A DNA stretch of 64,000 nucleotides. Origin: Physcomitrium patens (taxonomy: Eukaryota > Streptophyta > Bryopsida > Funariales > Funariaceae). How positions within the stretch are numbered: the stretch's first letter is position 1; each line of letters begins with the position of its first letter. The notes below the pieces were generated by a model. It was not told the origin of the DNA, did no database searches, and was given only the letters and a program-made list of their open reading frames with translations. The stretch lies in NCBI RefSeq assembly GCF_000002425.4, contig NC_037271.1, positions 11,850,786-11,914,785 on the forward strand, written 5' to 3'. The position numbers and the translations under genes were made by a program. Positions 32,783-43,788 of the stretch are shown piece after piece.

Positions 32783-35700
32783 ATGGAAGACGATTTCAGT
32801 AGTGTTTGAAGAAAGATTATGGTTAATAAGAACGAGAGCATTGCATCGAGGAAAATAAATCAGTTGAGAGAAAGACAGGGAAGAGCGCAAGGAAGGAACT
32901 TGCGTAGAGAGGAGCAAGAACGTAATCTTAAAAGGAAGCATCGATAGAATTGGATTAAACCATGGTTGCAAGCTTGTCGGCGCATCCAGACATATCAAGA
33001 ACCGGACAAACTGTTAATTCTGCAGTCTTATGTACCGTTAGAAAAACTGCCAAGAGCACTCGCGGGAAATTTTGTCAACATTCCAGTGGAAATCTTGAGG
33101 CCGTTAACTGAAAGAGAAGGAGGCATAGAAGTATTTGGTACTCCATTGGATAATTTTCCAATAGGGAGTACCGCTGAAACGAGCAATAGGGGCTCTACAG
33201 ATTGGCATGAATTGGTCGCCAATAAAGGCAACTATATTATATTTCAAAATTCGACGTTTTCACCTGCAAGTCAACCAATAAAACTATTTGCCGGAAATAA
33301 CAGTAAAACAAGGACCGCTGAGAGCTCGGTAATTAGAGTAAGGGAAAGCAGAGATTATTTTAAAATAAATTTCAGAGGAACAAAAAATTCAATGGCGGCA
33401 GGAGGACCAGCCGTTCCGATTGCAATTCAAATGGGTACCTTGGGCGATCGTACGACTAGCGTCGCATCATTACCTACTTTTCGTGGTTTGCCAAGTGCGG
33501 ACCCAGATCAACATTTGTCTCAATTCTTGACGGTGTGTGTAGCCAATAATGGAAGGACAGAAGACATTTGGCTGAGATGGTTACCAACGACACTAAAAGA
33601 CACAGCGTTCGAGTGGTATAACCGCCAACTTGTAGGTCAATTTATCAATTGGGAGGCATTGAAAACGGCATTTTTAGTCCATTTCCGACCAATTGGTTTT
33701 GAAGAACGTCTTTGAGAAAGATTAATGAACAGCAGAATGGTACCAAGGGAAGCGGTACAGTCATATTATGGTCGTGTAGCAGATATACTTTGGAAATGGC
33801 CAAATAACCAAATGTCGGAATCGTTTGTGTTGTCCATATTGATTAATGGATTACACCCACCAGAATTGAAGATGTTTGTAAAGGAGGCCCAATCAGCTAC
33901 CATTGCAGCATCTCTTGAGCGAGCAAAAGTATGGGAGGAATGTCATTACGACCAACACTTAACCGTTGGCGCCACGATGATTCCATCGCAAGGCGGTTAT
34001 CAAATGACAAATTGGAATGACGCATCGGAAAGTTATCCGAGAAGGAGTAATTATGGTACAATTCCACAGGGAATAGTGAATGTCGTTCCATTGCAGGCTG
34101 TACTACCATCATCGTCACAACTGTATGTACCTTATTCCGCGTATCAAAAACCAATACCTATGAAGGAATTGACCAATGAATTGGTATCAAGGGATCCCAA
34201 TGAGTCATTGCTGTTAACATTAACGAAGAAAATGGATGAATTGGCTGTGAATCTGGCCAAGGATAAAGAGAAAAGGCATAAACCGACCAATATGCGACCC
34301 AATGTTTGGTGTAGCAATTGTAAGGGACAAGGTCATTTGGTAACCGAATATTCTTCACCACCCCAAATGATGGTTCAATGTACTTTTTGTGGGGGTAAGC
34401 ATACCACTGCCAATTGTTGGAACTTAAGGAAACAACAACAAGTCGGACAACAGACCATGAGTCAAGCAACTTCGTGGGATGTAAATCAAGTACAAACGAA
34501 TAATAGGTTCGGCTGGAATGGAAATCGAGCGAATAGACAAAACAGAAATTATTCCAATTTTCAAAACTCTGAATTTCACCAAGAAGGTATATCCAATACC
34601 CATGGCTTGGGGGTGAATCAGCAAGGATATCATCAATATTCACCCATACAGAAGCCAATGCCAGAATCTACAGTACCAATGGGTCAACCAAGATCCTTTA
34701 CTCAACCGACATGGAATAGACCCAGCCGTTATATATCAGTAGAGACACCCAATATCCCTGAAGGAGCTGGCAAAAGACCACTTTGTTGCTATCGGTGCAG
34801 ACAAATCGGACATTATGCGAGTGAATGTCCTAATCCAAGAGCAAGTGATGATTATGCCCCAATATGTGGAAATTGTAAGCAGTCTGGTCATACTTATCAG
34901 CAGTGCAATGCGGCTTTTAATTATAATAATCGGGACCAGCAGATGCAAACAAGCCAACCGGCGAAGGACAAAGGTCCTGTTCAACGGGACTCACCAGTAC
35001 ATCGTGTCGAGGTGTTGAACGCAGTGCTTACCAGGGGCCAACAGAAAGGCAAGAATCCAATTCAGAACCTGGATGACCCAATTGAAGTAACAACAGTAGC
35101 GCCGTCCAAGAGGCGGACTGAACCAATATCAGTATTGGGACGTATACTAATATTGAGCCTTCAACAAGACGAGGAACCCACTTCAGTTTCACGTGCCAAT
35201 TTTTTGGGGACATCAAGATCAATTCCAAATGACCACGTCCCAATACCCGCACAACCCAATATAAGCTCGTACCCATTGAAGGAACCTTTAGTGGTCGAAG
35301 AGTCGACTAAGAGGAAGGAATTATTGCCGAACAAAGTCAAAACAAAACCAATGAAACACAAAAGAGCATTGGGAGTTACTCTCAATATGCAACCCTACGA
35401 CATTTTGAAGGATTTGGATGTTATCCAGCCTTCAATTACAATGAAGCAACTTTTGGCTGTAGCACCAGAATGTCGATCAACATTGAATTCAGCGTTAATA
35501 TGGCGGAGATCTTGCACTAGAGAAATACATGAAGTTAGCTTAAACCCAGATCCGGGAGCACCAACAATCGATGTATCAATCGATGGAGTTTTAATTCTAG
35601 GGGTACAAGTCGATGGTGGCTCCAGTGTGAATTTAATGAATGCTGATACAATGGAAGACTTGGATCTAAAGCAATTGCTCCCTACGACATTAGTTTTGCG

Positions 35701-36419
35701 AATGGCAGATCATAGTCGGGTTAAGCCGATGGGAATCTTACGTGATATTGCCACTGTAATCGCGGGATTGACATACAAAATCGATTATGTTGTATTTAGG
35801 TTACAGAGTTCTACGTTATCGTATCCCATTTTATTGGGCAGACCTTGGTTGTATCAAGCCAAGGCTAAGAACGACTGGGGCCGCGGCACATTGACAATTG
35901 GAAAAGGCAGTGACCAGATTGTTCTACAAATGTACCCGGTACAATATCACGGAGAAACCCAATTGTCCGAATTAGAATTTACATCGGATAACGAGAGTCA
36001 CTCGATTGAGGAAGATGACGATGCTGTAGTTTCACCGCAATTTGGAGTAGGTCAAATCCCTTCTACAACCAAGGGAGGAGTCTACCAATGTGGTGGCCCC
36101 GGTGAATATTTACTCCGTCAGGAGGATGCCTCTAACTCCGATCATGTTATTACCGAATGGATGACCCGATATGATGTCAATCATGTGAGTGCAATGCGGT
36201 CAGACATGAGTCACGAGCAGTTGCAGTCTCCTTCGCACGATGACGGGCCAACAGGCGATTTTAAATCGGCGGCTGTGGAAGAACCTGTTTTCCAGACTCT
36301 GAACTTAAGCACCCCTGACGCGCCCCAAAATATAAAGATATACAAAGGTAATCAAGGTAACGAATTGAGTCAGTGGAAAGCATTCTTCCTCCGGCATAAA
36401 TCGTCCTTTGCTTGGACGT
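32783..36419 (+). CDS. Gag-protease polyprotein of B3, three stops, cut by solo LTR A5
   Basis: One frame from ATG 32783 to the insertion point, with in-frame TGA at 32807, TAG at 32945 and TGA at 33713; the last 900 codons are open. Gag holds 'LPTFRGLPSADPDQHLSQFL' and 'WLRWLPTTLKDTAFEWYNRQ', a plant-type retrotransposon gag domain. Four zinc knuckles follow: CSNCKGQGHLVTEY (last Cys changed to Tyr), CTFCGGKHTTANC, CYRCRQIGHYASEC and CGNCKQSGHTYQQC. Protease near 35605-35640 reads QVDGGSSVNLMNA (Asp-Gly-Gly active site), with ILLGRPWL as second segment. The frame would run on into RT at 37688 without the LTR insertion; as it stands it ends inside the LTR at 36478. Confidence 0.85.
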
Positions 36420-37687
36420 TGTCGTATTACGTGCTTTCCTGCTCGAGAACGCGCCGAGCGTTTGGCTGTAGAAGGTAGTATGGAGATTCGCCGATAGTCA
36501 AGCAGTCTATCAATTTTGACTGCTGGAATATAAACGACTGCAACAATGTACCGTAAATCTATACGGATGCTCTTCGACTGCTTGTCGAAGTCCTTTTTAC
36601 CCCAGCCGATAGGTCTCTAGACATTACAGAGAACCCCAAACAACCCAAACTGTTAATCTTCAATACCGCTTTGTACTTACGATCTTGTATCCATTGACTG
36701 TCTTATTAGATTAACCCAATAAATTTCATTCACTCCGCATACTCAATCCTATAGACACCCTTTTAATCCTTCAATCACAGACGTAACTCGATTTCACAAA
36801 ACAGTCAAGAGTATTCAAACCCACTTCATTAAAAATCCCGATTCACCATTACAATACTGACTTCAGCAACGATTGCCTCAGTCTTCCCAAAACTCTACGA
36901 AGAAGAAAAATCCAAATTCTTTGTCTTTCCTTCCCCGACCCAAAGCATGAAGCTCCTCTCTCTTTAATCCCTTTGATCTCCAAAAACCTCCAATGAAAAC
37001 TGAACTAGTAACCTTGCAAAAGCTTGAAAACTAGCTCCCCCCGATTCTCAGAAAAAAAAAACCCCCCCTTCAAAACTATATCCCCCCTAACCTTATCCTC
37101 TGAATTTCTTCAATCTTCCGTCTTAGATCCGAAATTGGCTCCCACCGTCAAGCTTGGATCCGAAATTGGCTCTCGCAGTTAGAGCTTTTTCCTCCGTTTT
37201 TACCTTTAAGAAATCCATTTACCGAAAACAACGTTCCCTGAAACGGCACAGAAAATAAGACAGCCCGAAACAGAATCGAAACCCCGTAATCGGGACCACA
37301 TTGAGTCGCCCGACCAATTCAGGTCCCATATTGGGTAAGATGCCCGTAATAACCTGGATGTTCCCATAATTGGATCTGCATTGGGTTGCCCGGCCAATTC
37401 AGGTCTCATATTGGATAAGAGGACCCAGATTGGATTCTCGAAATTGAATCCAATTGGCTCTTCGAACCTGTCGTGTGAATTGGTCCTTCTCTTCCTGCTG
37501 ACTCCCGTTATTGGAATTGAATGGAGCATTTCAGTATGCCCCGAATGACTGTAACGGGGTGACTGAACCTAGCCACTGAGTATTTGTACAGGAGTTGGTC
37601 AATGCTCCTAATATTCGAGGTAACTGAATATTAATAAAATTCCCCTTTCTTTTTATTTTCACTGTATACTCGTGTTACAACATGACA
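36420..37687 (-). mobile_element. Family A solo LTR A5
   Basis: 1,268 bp, TGTCGTATTACG at 36420 to CAACATGACA at 37687, the same length as the A1 5' LTR. It is flanked by ACGT on both sides (36416-36419, 37688-37691). Without it B3 reads straight from 'SFAWT' into 'YADLKGIPE'. No internal family A sequence is present, so recombination between two LTRs of an inserted element is the simple explanation. Confidence 0.88.
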
Positions 37688-38953
37688 ACGTATGCAGATC
37701 TGAAGGGTATTCCAGAAACGGTGTGTGAACATCGTATTACATTGGTTCCGGATGCTACACCAGTTCGTCAAAGACAACACCGTTTCAACCCAAAATATTC
37801 CTTGATGGTAAAGGAGGAATTGGACAAATTATTGCGCGTGGATTTCATTTATCCGGTTCCGTATAGCGAATGGGTCTCACCAATGGTAATGGTACCTAAG
37901 AAAAATGGCAAGATTAGAATCTGTCAAGATTTTAGGAAACTCAATGCTGCTACCAAGAAGGACTATTTTCTTCTACCTTTTACGGACAGTATATTGGATG
38001 CCGTAGCAGGACACGAATGTTATTCATTTCTGGATGGTTTTTCAGGTTACAATCAGGTGAAAATTGCCAAGGAAGACCAGCTCAAGACGACCTTTATGAC
38101 AGATTGGGGTACATTTGCATACAAAGTGATGCCATTTGGATTATGTAATGCACCAGCCACATTTCAAAGAGTGATGACACAGGCCTTTTAAGATTATTTA
38201 TGAGTGTCAATGGAAATATTCTTAGATGATTTTTGCACGTTCAGTACGATAGCCGATCATTTGAACTGCCTGGGACGATATCTGGACTAATGCGATAAAT
38301 ACGATATATCATTGAATTCAGAGAAGTGTCAATTTGGGGTCACCTCTGGAAGACTCTTGGGCCACATAGTGTCCAGCCGTGGTATTGCTACGGACCCAGA
38401 TAAAGTAACTCGAATATTGGCTTTACCAAAGCTAGAAACGGTGTCAGGAGTACGTGGCTTTGTGGGCCATGTCAGCTATTATCGGCGTTTTATTCACTCC
38501 TCTGCGGTACTTTGTCAGCCATTGACAAATTTGCTAAAAAAACCACTATTGGATGGATCTAGTCCCGTATGGACGGCAGAATGCAGTGTTGCCTTTGAGG
38601 CCTTAAAGCAAAAATTGGTGTCTGCACCAATACTGGTTGCCTCATGCTAGACGAAACCATTTCAGGTTTATGTCGATGCATCCAACGTCGCGATTGGATC
38701 AATATTGAGTCAGAAGGATGACAATAACCGTGATCATCCAATATATTTTGCGAGTCGACAATTAGTTATGGCCGAACGCAATTATAATACTACCGAGCGA
38801 GAAGCCCTCGGCATGATTTATTCTATACAGAAATTCCGCCATTATCTACTAGGCTATCCGTTTGTGTTCCACATTGATCTTGATGCGCTTAAGTATATGA
38901 TAAATAAACCCCAATTGAGCGGACGAATTGCTTGCTGGGTGTTACTTCTCTAG
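37688..38953 (+). pseudogene. Reverse transcriptase and RNase H of B3
   Basis: In frame with gag-pro. RT motifs are 'MVMVPKKNGKIRICQDFRKLN', 'CYSFLDGFSGYNQVKI', 'MPFGLCNAPATFQRVM' and the catalytic MEIFLDDF at about 38210-38233. The connection has 'VSYYRRFIHSSAVLC'. RNase H has 'VYVDASNVAIGSILSQ', 'REALGMIYSIQKFRHYLLG' and 'FHIDLDALKYMI'. Stops at 38189 (TAA), 38201 (TGA), 38288 (TAA), 38648 (TAG) and 38951 (TAG) each match CAA, CGN, TGG or CAG in sibling copies, that is, one C-to-T or G-to-A change. The stop at 38951 is also present in B2. Confidence 0.85.
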
Positions 38954-40351
38954 GAATTCAATTTTACAATTAATGTTTGCCCTAGCAAGACACATGCCAA
39001 TGCAGATCACTTGTCCCGTTTATCGAATATATTGGGTAATGAGCCGATAAACGACGCCTTTTTAGATGCACAATTATTCGATGTGGAGGTTATTACACCC
39101 GAATATAGTGACTTGATCCAATATCTCACATTTCAGACTTTTCCAATTTCTTATAATGAAAAATTAAAGAAGCGTCTGATTATAAGAAGTGCGCCATATA
39201 CCATGATTGGAGCCACATTAGACAAACAAGGACGGGATGGTATTTTACGACGTTGCATATTTCCAAGTGAAGTGTGTACCATATTGGAAGGATGTCATTT
39301 AGATAGCTGTGGAGGACATTTTGCGGTTGATAGCACCACGCGTAAAGCTTTAATGGCTGGTTATTGGTGGCCAACAATGTTTTTGGATGCTCACAAATAT
39401 GTTCGTCGTTGTGACCCTTGTCAATAAATTGGTCGACCTACTGGAACTTCTGCCATGCCCTTGGTACCAGTTTTGGCGCAGGCACCATTCAAAAAATGGG
39501 GTATTGATTTCGTCGGACCAATTGCACCTGCTTCTCGAAATGGACAGAAACGTTATATTTTAGTAGCCACCGATTATGTCACCAAATGGGCGGAGGCTAC
39601 GGCAACAAAAACTGATAATACCACTACTGTAGCAACATTTTTATATGAGAACATTATCACTCGTTTTGGTTGTCCGAAAGAATTGGTTAGTGATCGAGGA
39701 ACCCATTTTATTAATGCAACCATTGAAGCATTGACAACGAAGTATGAGATCAAACATCGAAAAACTACCCCTTATCATCCACGTGCCAATGGGCAGACCA
39801 AAAAGACCAACGGTATCCTTGGTAAAATCTTAACAAAGACTATTTCAGGAGCGGGAACCGACTGGGATACTAAATTATTTGCAGCATTGTGGGCATATCG
39901 AATTGCGTATAAAGTAACGACCAATTCCACACCTTTTCAATTGGTATACGGGCAGGAGGCCATCTTACCAATAGAATTGGAGGTTCCCAGTTTAAGAATT
40001 GCATTGGAAGAACAGTTGGGTAACAAAGAATCTCTCCAATATCGGTTAACAGAATTGGAAAAATTGGACGAGATTAGGGCTTCGGCTTTGATGACCATGG
40101 AAGCTATTCAGTGCCGCCGGAAGAGTTATTACGATAGTAAACTCCGCACAAAATCATTTATGCCCAATGATCTTGTCCTGCTGTACGACAGCCATTTTCA
40201 CAATTTTTCGAGAAAATTTCAAATTCGGTGACATGGATCCTATCGCGTATTGGCTGCTTTTCCCAATGGTTCCGTCCAATTGGAAGATTTCACGGAAACC
40301 AAATTCACAACCCGTATCAATGGAAACCGACTACGCTTGTATTATACATAA
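38954..40351 (+). pseudogene. Integrase of B3, with the catalytic Glu replaced by Lys
   Basis: The zinc domain has His in 'GCHLDSCGGHF' and Cys in 'VRRCDPCQ', followed by a TAA at 39425. The core (39455-40231) has Asp in 'GIDFVGPIAP' and Asp in 'VSDRGTHF'; the residue 35 positions on is Lys (39800-39802, in 'GQTKKTN') where B2 has Glu. The C-terminal part has 'MPNDLVLLYDS' and, after a TGA at 40229 (TGG in B2), 'SYRVLAAFPNGSVQLEDF'. The catalytic change alone should block strand transfer. 40352-40638 between pol and ORF3 holds no recognisable gene. Confidence 0.83.
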
Positions 40352-40638
40352 ACCCGGGGGCGGGTTTATCAAGATTGGAGGGGGCAGATGTGCCGTTCGT
40401 GATGACTTGCCTGCCATCATAAGTGTCTAATCGGAGGCAAATGACGGCGGTTGATTAGTGTATTAGAACATCAACAATCAAGATTAGGGATTCTTGTTTC
40501 ATAATTGGGTAAACAGTTAGGAGAGGGGCACTCTGTATAGCTGTCTTTAGTATTTTGTCTAGAATTGTTGAAGCAGAGTTCGTTAGTAGAGAGTTCACGA
40601 CAAATCATAGTATTAGTGCGAATACGCAGAGATTTACA

Positions 40639-42222
40639 ATGTCGAGGGAGAAGGTGAAGAGAGCCTCGGAGAAGGAGGAAGAGGGTAGAAGGGTGAGGTC
40701 AAGGAGTAATATGGATGAGCTTTCTCTTTGTATACTCACAAATATGGAACCCATGCGGTTAGAAATTTGCTGGAATGCAACGCGGCAGAAGGACTTTAGA
40801 AGTGCGCAGCTTTATCCTTTTCTGCGAGCGGCAAACAATTTACCATCAATTGATGTAGAACTATTGGAAGAATACTTGACGAACTATGATCCTGAGGATG
40901 GTTCGAGTGTTATAAAAGAGAGGACTTTGGGAATTGATGAGAATACCTTGCATAAGGCATTACAGTTACCAATAGGAGAGTTAGCGGTTGGCGCAGAAGA
41001 GTCTTCAGACTTTAATCCGGGGAGTTATTTTAAAGGACGTATGATGTCGCTAGAAAGGAATGAAGGATGGCGGACGGCGGATGCACTTATACTAGAATTG
41101 ATGGAGTGGATGCGCTTCGTTCAGAAGAGGTTGGGATTAAATAGACATACGACGTATATGGCTAAACGATTATTATATGCGACAATAGGCTCCTTCGAGG
41201 ATATGGTGTTCAATTGGGCAGCGTACGTGGCCACCAGAATTCATGCAGAGTTGAGTTACAAGCGCAGGTCGGATAGAATTGCAACGCTTTTGTGTTCCAA
41301 CTATATACTGTCTGCAATTGTTTATGAGTTGAGTCAACCGTTGCCGGAGAAAGGGAAGACGATAGCAGCTCCAGTACTACCAAAACCGAGGAACAATTTA
41401 TTAGCACTTCCATGGGGACCAGGAGAAACAAGCCAGCAGGCGGGAGAACCAATCAGTGTTTGGGAGAGGGGTCCAATGGCTCAGCGAGACAATAGGCTAG
41501 TGGACATTCAACATCGAACACCAGAGGAGAACAGTGTGAAAGAGCGATTTTTGGTACAATTATCCCAATTGTAGCAGACGGCAAACAAATTGGTTGATCA
41601 CACAAATTTTAAGCAGCAATTGGTGGCGTGTAAGAAGAAAATGGCAAAACAACGTCAAAAACTGTTGGAACAAGATCGGGTGAATAGGGCCACCAAAGAA
41701 GCCAATTCGAGACTAGAGCATGCCCTTGGAGTAAAACAGCAAGCGTGGGAAAAGGAAAGAGAGCGCCTTCACCACGGAATGATGCATCAGAAACAAGAAC
41801 TCTCCAATTCTCTCAATCAATCGAAACTGGAAGTTGAGAAAATGAAGCAACAATTGGAATTGAACCAGACGAAGATGGCGACTTTGAAACAAGAAAAGAA
41901 GACGATGAGTGACCAATTCAGAGTGAAAACAGAGGAAATGCAAGGGGAGATCAACACTCTGAAGGAGGTTGCAAAGAAATTGGAGGAAGAATTGGTCAGC
42001 GTTCAACGGCCACAAGGGTCAATTGAAGGTTCAATTGGCGAATTGGAACAGAAGGTGAAGCAACAACAATACCAATTAGAGGCGAAAGACACCCAAATTC
42101 TGCAATTAGAAAGTCAAGTCCGTGAATTGGGAGCACTTAATGAAGATTTAATGGCCAGATTGAACATAGTGCCAATAAATGTATCAGACGGGGAAGACGA
42201 AGAAGTGACTTTAGAATTGTAA
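40639..42222 (+). CDS. ORF3 of B3: post-integrase protein with C-terminal coiled coil
   Basis: 527 residues from ATG 40639, with one in-frame TAG at 41572 that would be Gln by a single C-to-T reversal. The N-terminus is basic ('MSREKVKRASEKEEEGRRVR'). A globular alpha-helical region follows, with 'PSIDVELLEEYLTNYDP', 'GSYFKGRMMSLERNEGW', 'HTTYMAKRLLYATIG' and 'FNWAAYVATRIHAELSYKRR'. From about residue 315 to 500 it is a long Gln/Glu/Lys/Leu-rich coiled coil, ending acidic ('SDGEDEEVTLEL'). No signal peptide or membrane helix is visible, unlike an envelope protein. Homologous decayed ORFs stand at the same place in B1 and B2. I do not recognise a function; DNA- or RNA-binding and self-assembly are guesses. 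Confidence 0.78.
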
Positions 42223-42297
42223 TCAATAGCAATGAGTATGGAAAATGCTAAGGAGTCACCAGTTCAATTTCAAACTGGTTGTTTGCGAGGATGCTGC

Positions 42298-42316
42298 ACA
42301 GTTAGGAGTGGGGCTA
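42298..42316 (+). promoter_or_regulatory. Polypurine tract of B3
   Basis: CACAGTTAGGAGTGGGGCTA ends directly at the 3' LTR start TGTAG. The same short tract stands in B1 and B2. Confidence 0.7.
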
Positions 42317-43092
42317 TGTAGAATAAGTAGTTATTTGCTGATTTGTAGATACTTAGTTTATAGTGTAAACAGGGATAGATGACTGTTAGAAAGGTAGTTC
42401 AGTAGTTAAAATGGATGAATAGTTAGGAAAAGCAGTTTTCATTAGAGATGTAGCAGTTGGTATCTTGTGGTAGGATAAGGAGGATGAGAGAGAGGAAGAA
42501 ACCGCCATTACTGTGATAGTGTGAGCCGGGGTAAGCTTGGTGCTACCTCTTTTCTTTTGTTGTTATGTTCTTTGAAATAAGAGTATTGAGAGTTTCTGAA
42601 TATTGTGAAGTGAATCATGGAATAAAAGTGTGAATGGAATTATATGTTATTGAATGAGAAGAAGAGAGATTGAATGCTGAAATCTGAATGTAATTCAGCA
42701 GAAAGAGTGTATCTGTGGTTGTGTGAAACACTGTAATGTGAATGGTAGTTCTGTGTGAAGAATTCCAGTAATTGGAATGAGGGTAATTGTGTGCTGAAGC
42801 TGTGATGTTGAGGTATTACAGTTGAAGATTATAAGAGTGAAGATATATTGGTGGAAATAATAGTTATTAGTATGACTGAATTGTTGCAAGGAAGAGAGTG
42901 ATAAGGTGAAAGGAGAGATTATCGTTTTCCTATGTGCTTAGACAATGGAAATAGTGACGATATATTGGAGGTAATTAATTGTGTGACCCTAACGTGAACG
43001 CTCAAGCAACTAGTCACTCTCCATGTTCGAATTCCCCTATATGGGTTTATTCTGGGAAGTTTCTTCCGGAATAAGTAAAACGAAAAATCACA
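42317..43092 (+). repeat. 3' LTR of B3
   Basis: 776 bp partner of 31931-32706. Eighteen differences, all transitions. Confidence 0.92.
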
Positions 43093-43251
43093 GTATCAAA
43101 TTAAAGTTTAGAGGATTTATCAATCAAAAATAACTTGTAATTGAACTTCAACCCCAAAACTATCCAACTCCAGGATTGCAAGTTAGATTCATTGGTACGC
43201 TTCATTAAGGTTCAACATTATCATGGTTTTCATCTTTTCTTGAACGACGAG
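43093..43251 (+). pseudogene. Family C gag, continuation after B3
   Basis: Rejoins 31930: 'KLKFRGFINQ', 'VIELQPQNYPT', 'VRFIGTLH' and 'LSWFSSFLERR', the core of a Ty3/gypsy gag domain, with two stops. It is cut at 43251 by B4, whose LTR starts TGTAGAATAG; only one flank (ACGAG) can be read. Confidence 0.7.
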
Positions 43252-43788
43252 TGTAGAATAGATAAATAAACTTTGTGGTAAGTTATTGGTTGGTTATTGA
43301 CAACCTTGAGAATTAGACTGATGGTTAGGCAGTTTAGTTGATAATAGTAGGTTGTTAGTGGAATAAATGGTTAAGAATTCAAAGGGTCATAACCTTTGGA
43401 ATCTGTTGGCCAATGGATCATCTTTTTGGTAGGATAAATAGGTTGAAAAAAATAAGCCGAGAGCCAAACTGTGAAAGTCGTAAGCTGAGGTAAGCTTGGT
43501 GCTACCTCTTTATTTTCTTTATTATTTGCTTATGAAGAATTGTGATTGAGAGAAGTATTGTTGAATTGATAATCATAGAATGGATTATGGATTGAATTAA
43601 GATGGAAGTACTAAGCCTCAATATTTTATAGTTTGATAATTGATTTTAAATACCCAGAGTATAATCAATTATAACACTAACATATCTAATTTATATAACT
43701 AGTCTTTCCTCGTGTTCGAATCCACTTCTATTAGTTCAATTACTTTGGTCTACTGAAGCTTGAACGCAACGAGTTATTATCTACAAAT
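43252..43788 (+). repeat. Family B LTR remnant of B4
   Basis: Starts TGTAGAATAGATAAATAAAC and shares blocks with B-family LTRs ('GGTAAGCTTGGTGCTACCTCTT', 'ACTAGTCTTTCCTCGTGTTCGAAT'). It then runs into unassigned sequence and joins the middle of RT at 43789, so the LTR end, gag, protease and first half of RT are deleted. Confidence 0.6.

Larger units (their letters stand above)
31931..43092 (+). mobile_element. Family B (Athila-like Ty3/gypsy) element, copy B3
   Basis: The best-preserved element: LTRs of 776 bp each (31931-32706, 42317-43092), PBS, gag-pro, pol, ORF3, polypurine tract. Flanks GTACC (31926-31930) and GTATC (43093-43097) are a 5-bp target duplication with one transition, and the interrupted chromovirus gag rejoins across it. 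By eye the LTRs differ at 18 positions, all transitions. It carries solo LTR A5 between protease and RT. Several stops make it non-autonomous. Confidence 0.92.

Noticed and set aside
40639..42222. ORF3 as an envelope gene
   Set aside because: Position fits, but no signal peptide, cleavage region or membrane helix is visible; the C-terminus is a soluble coiled coil.
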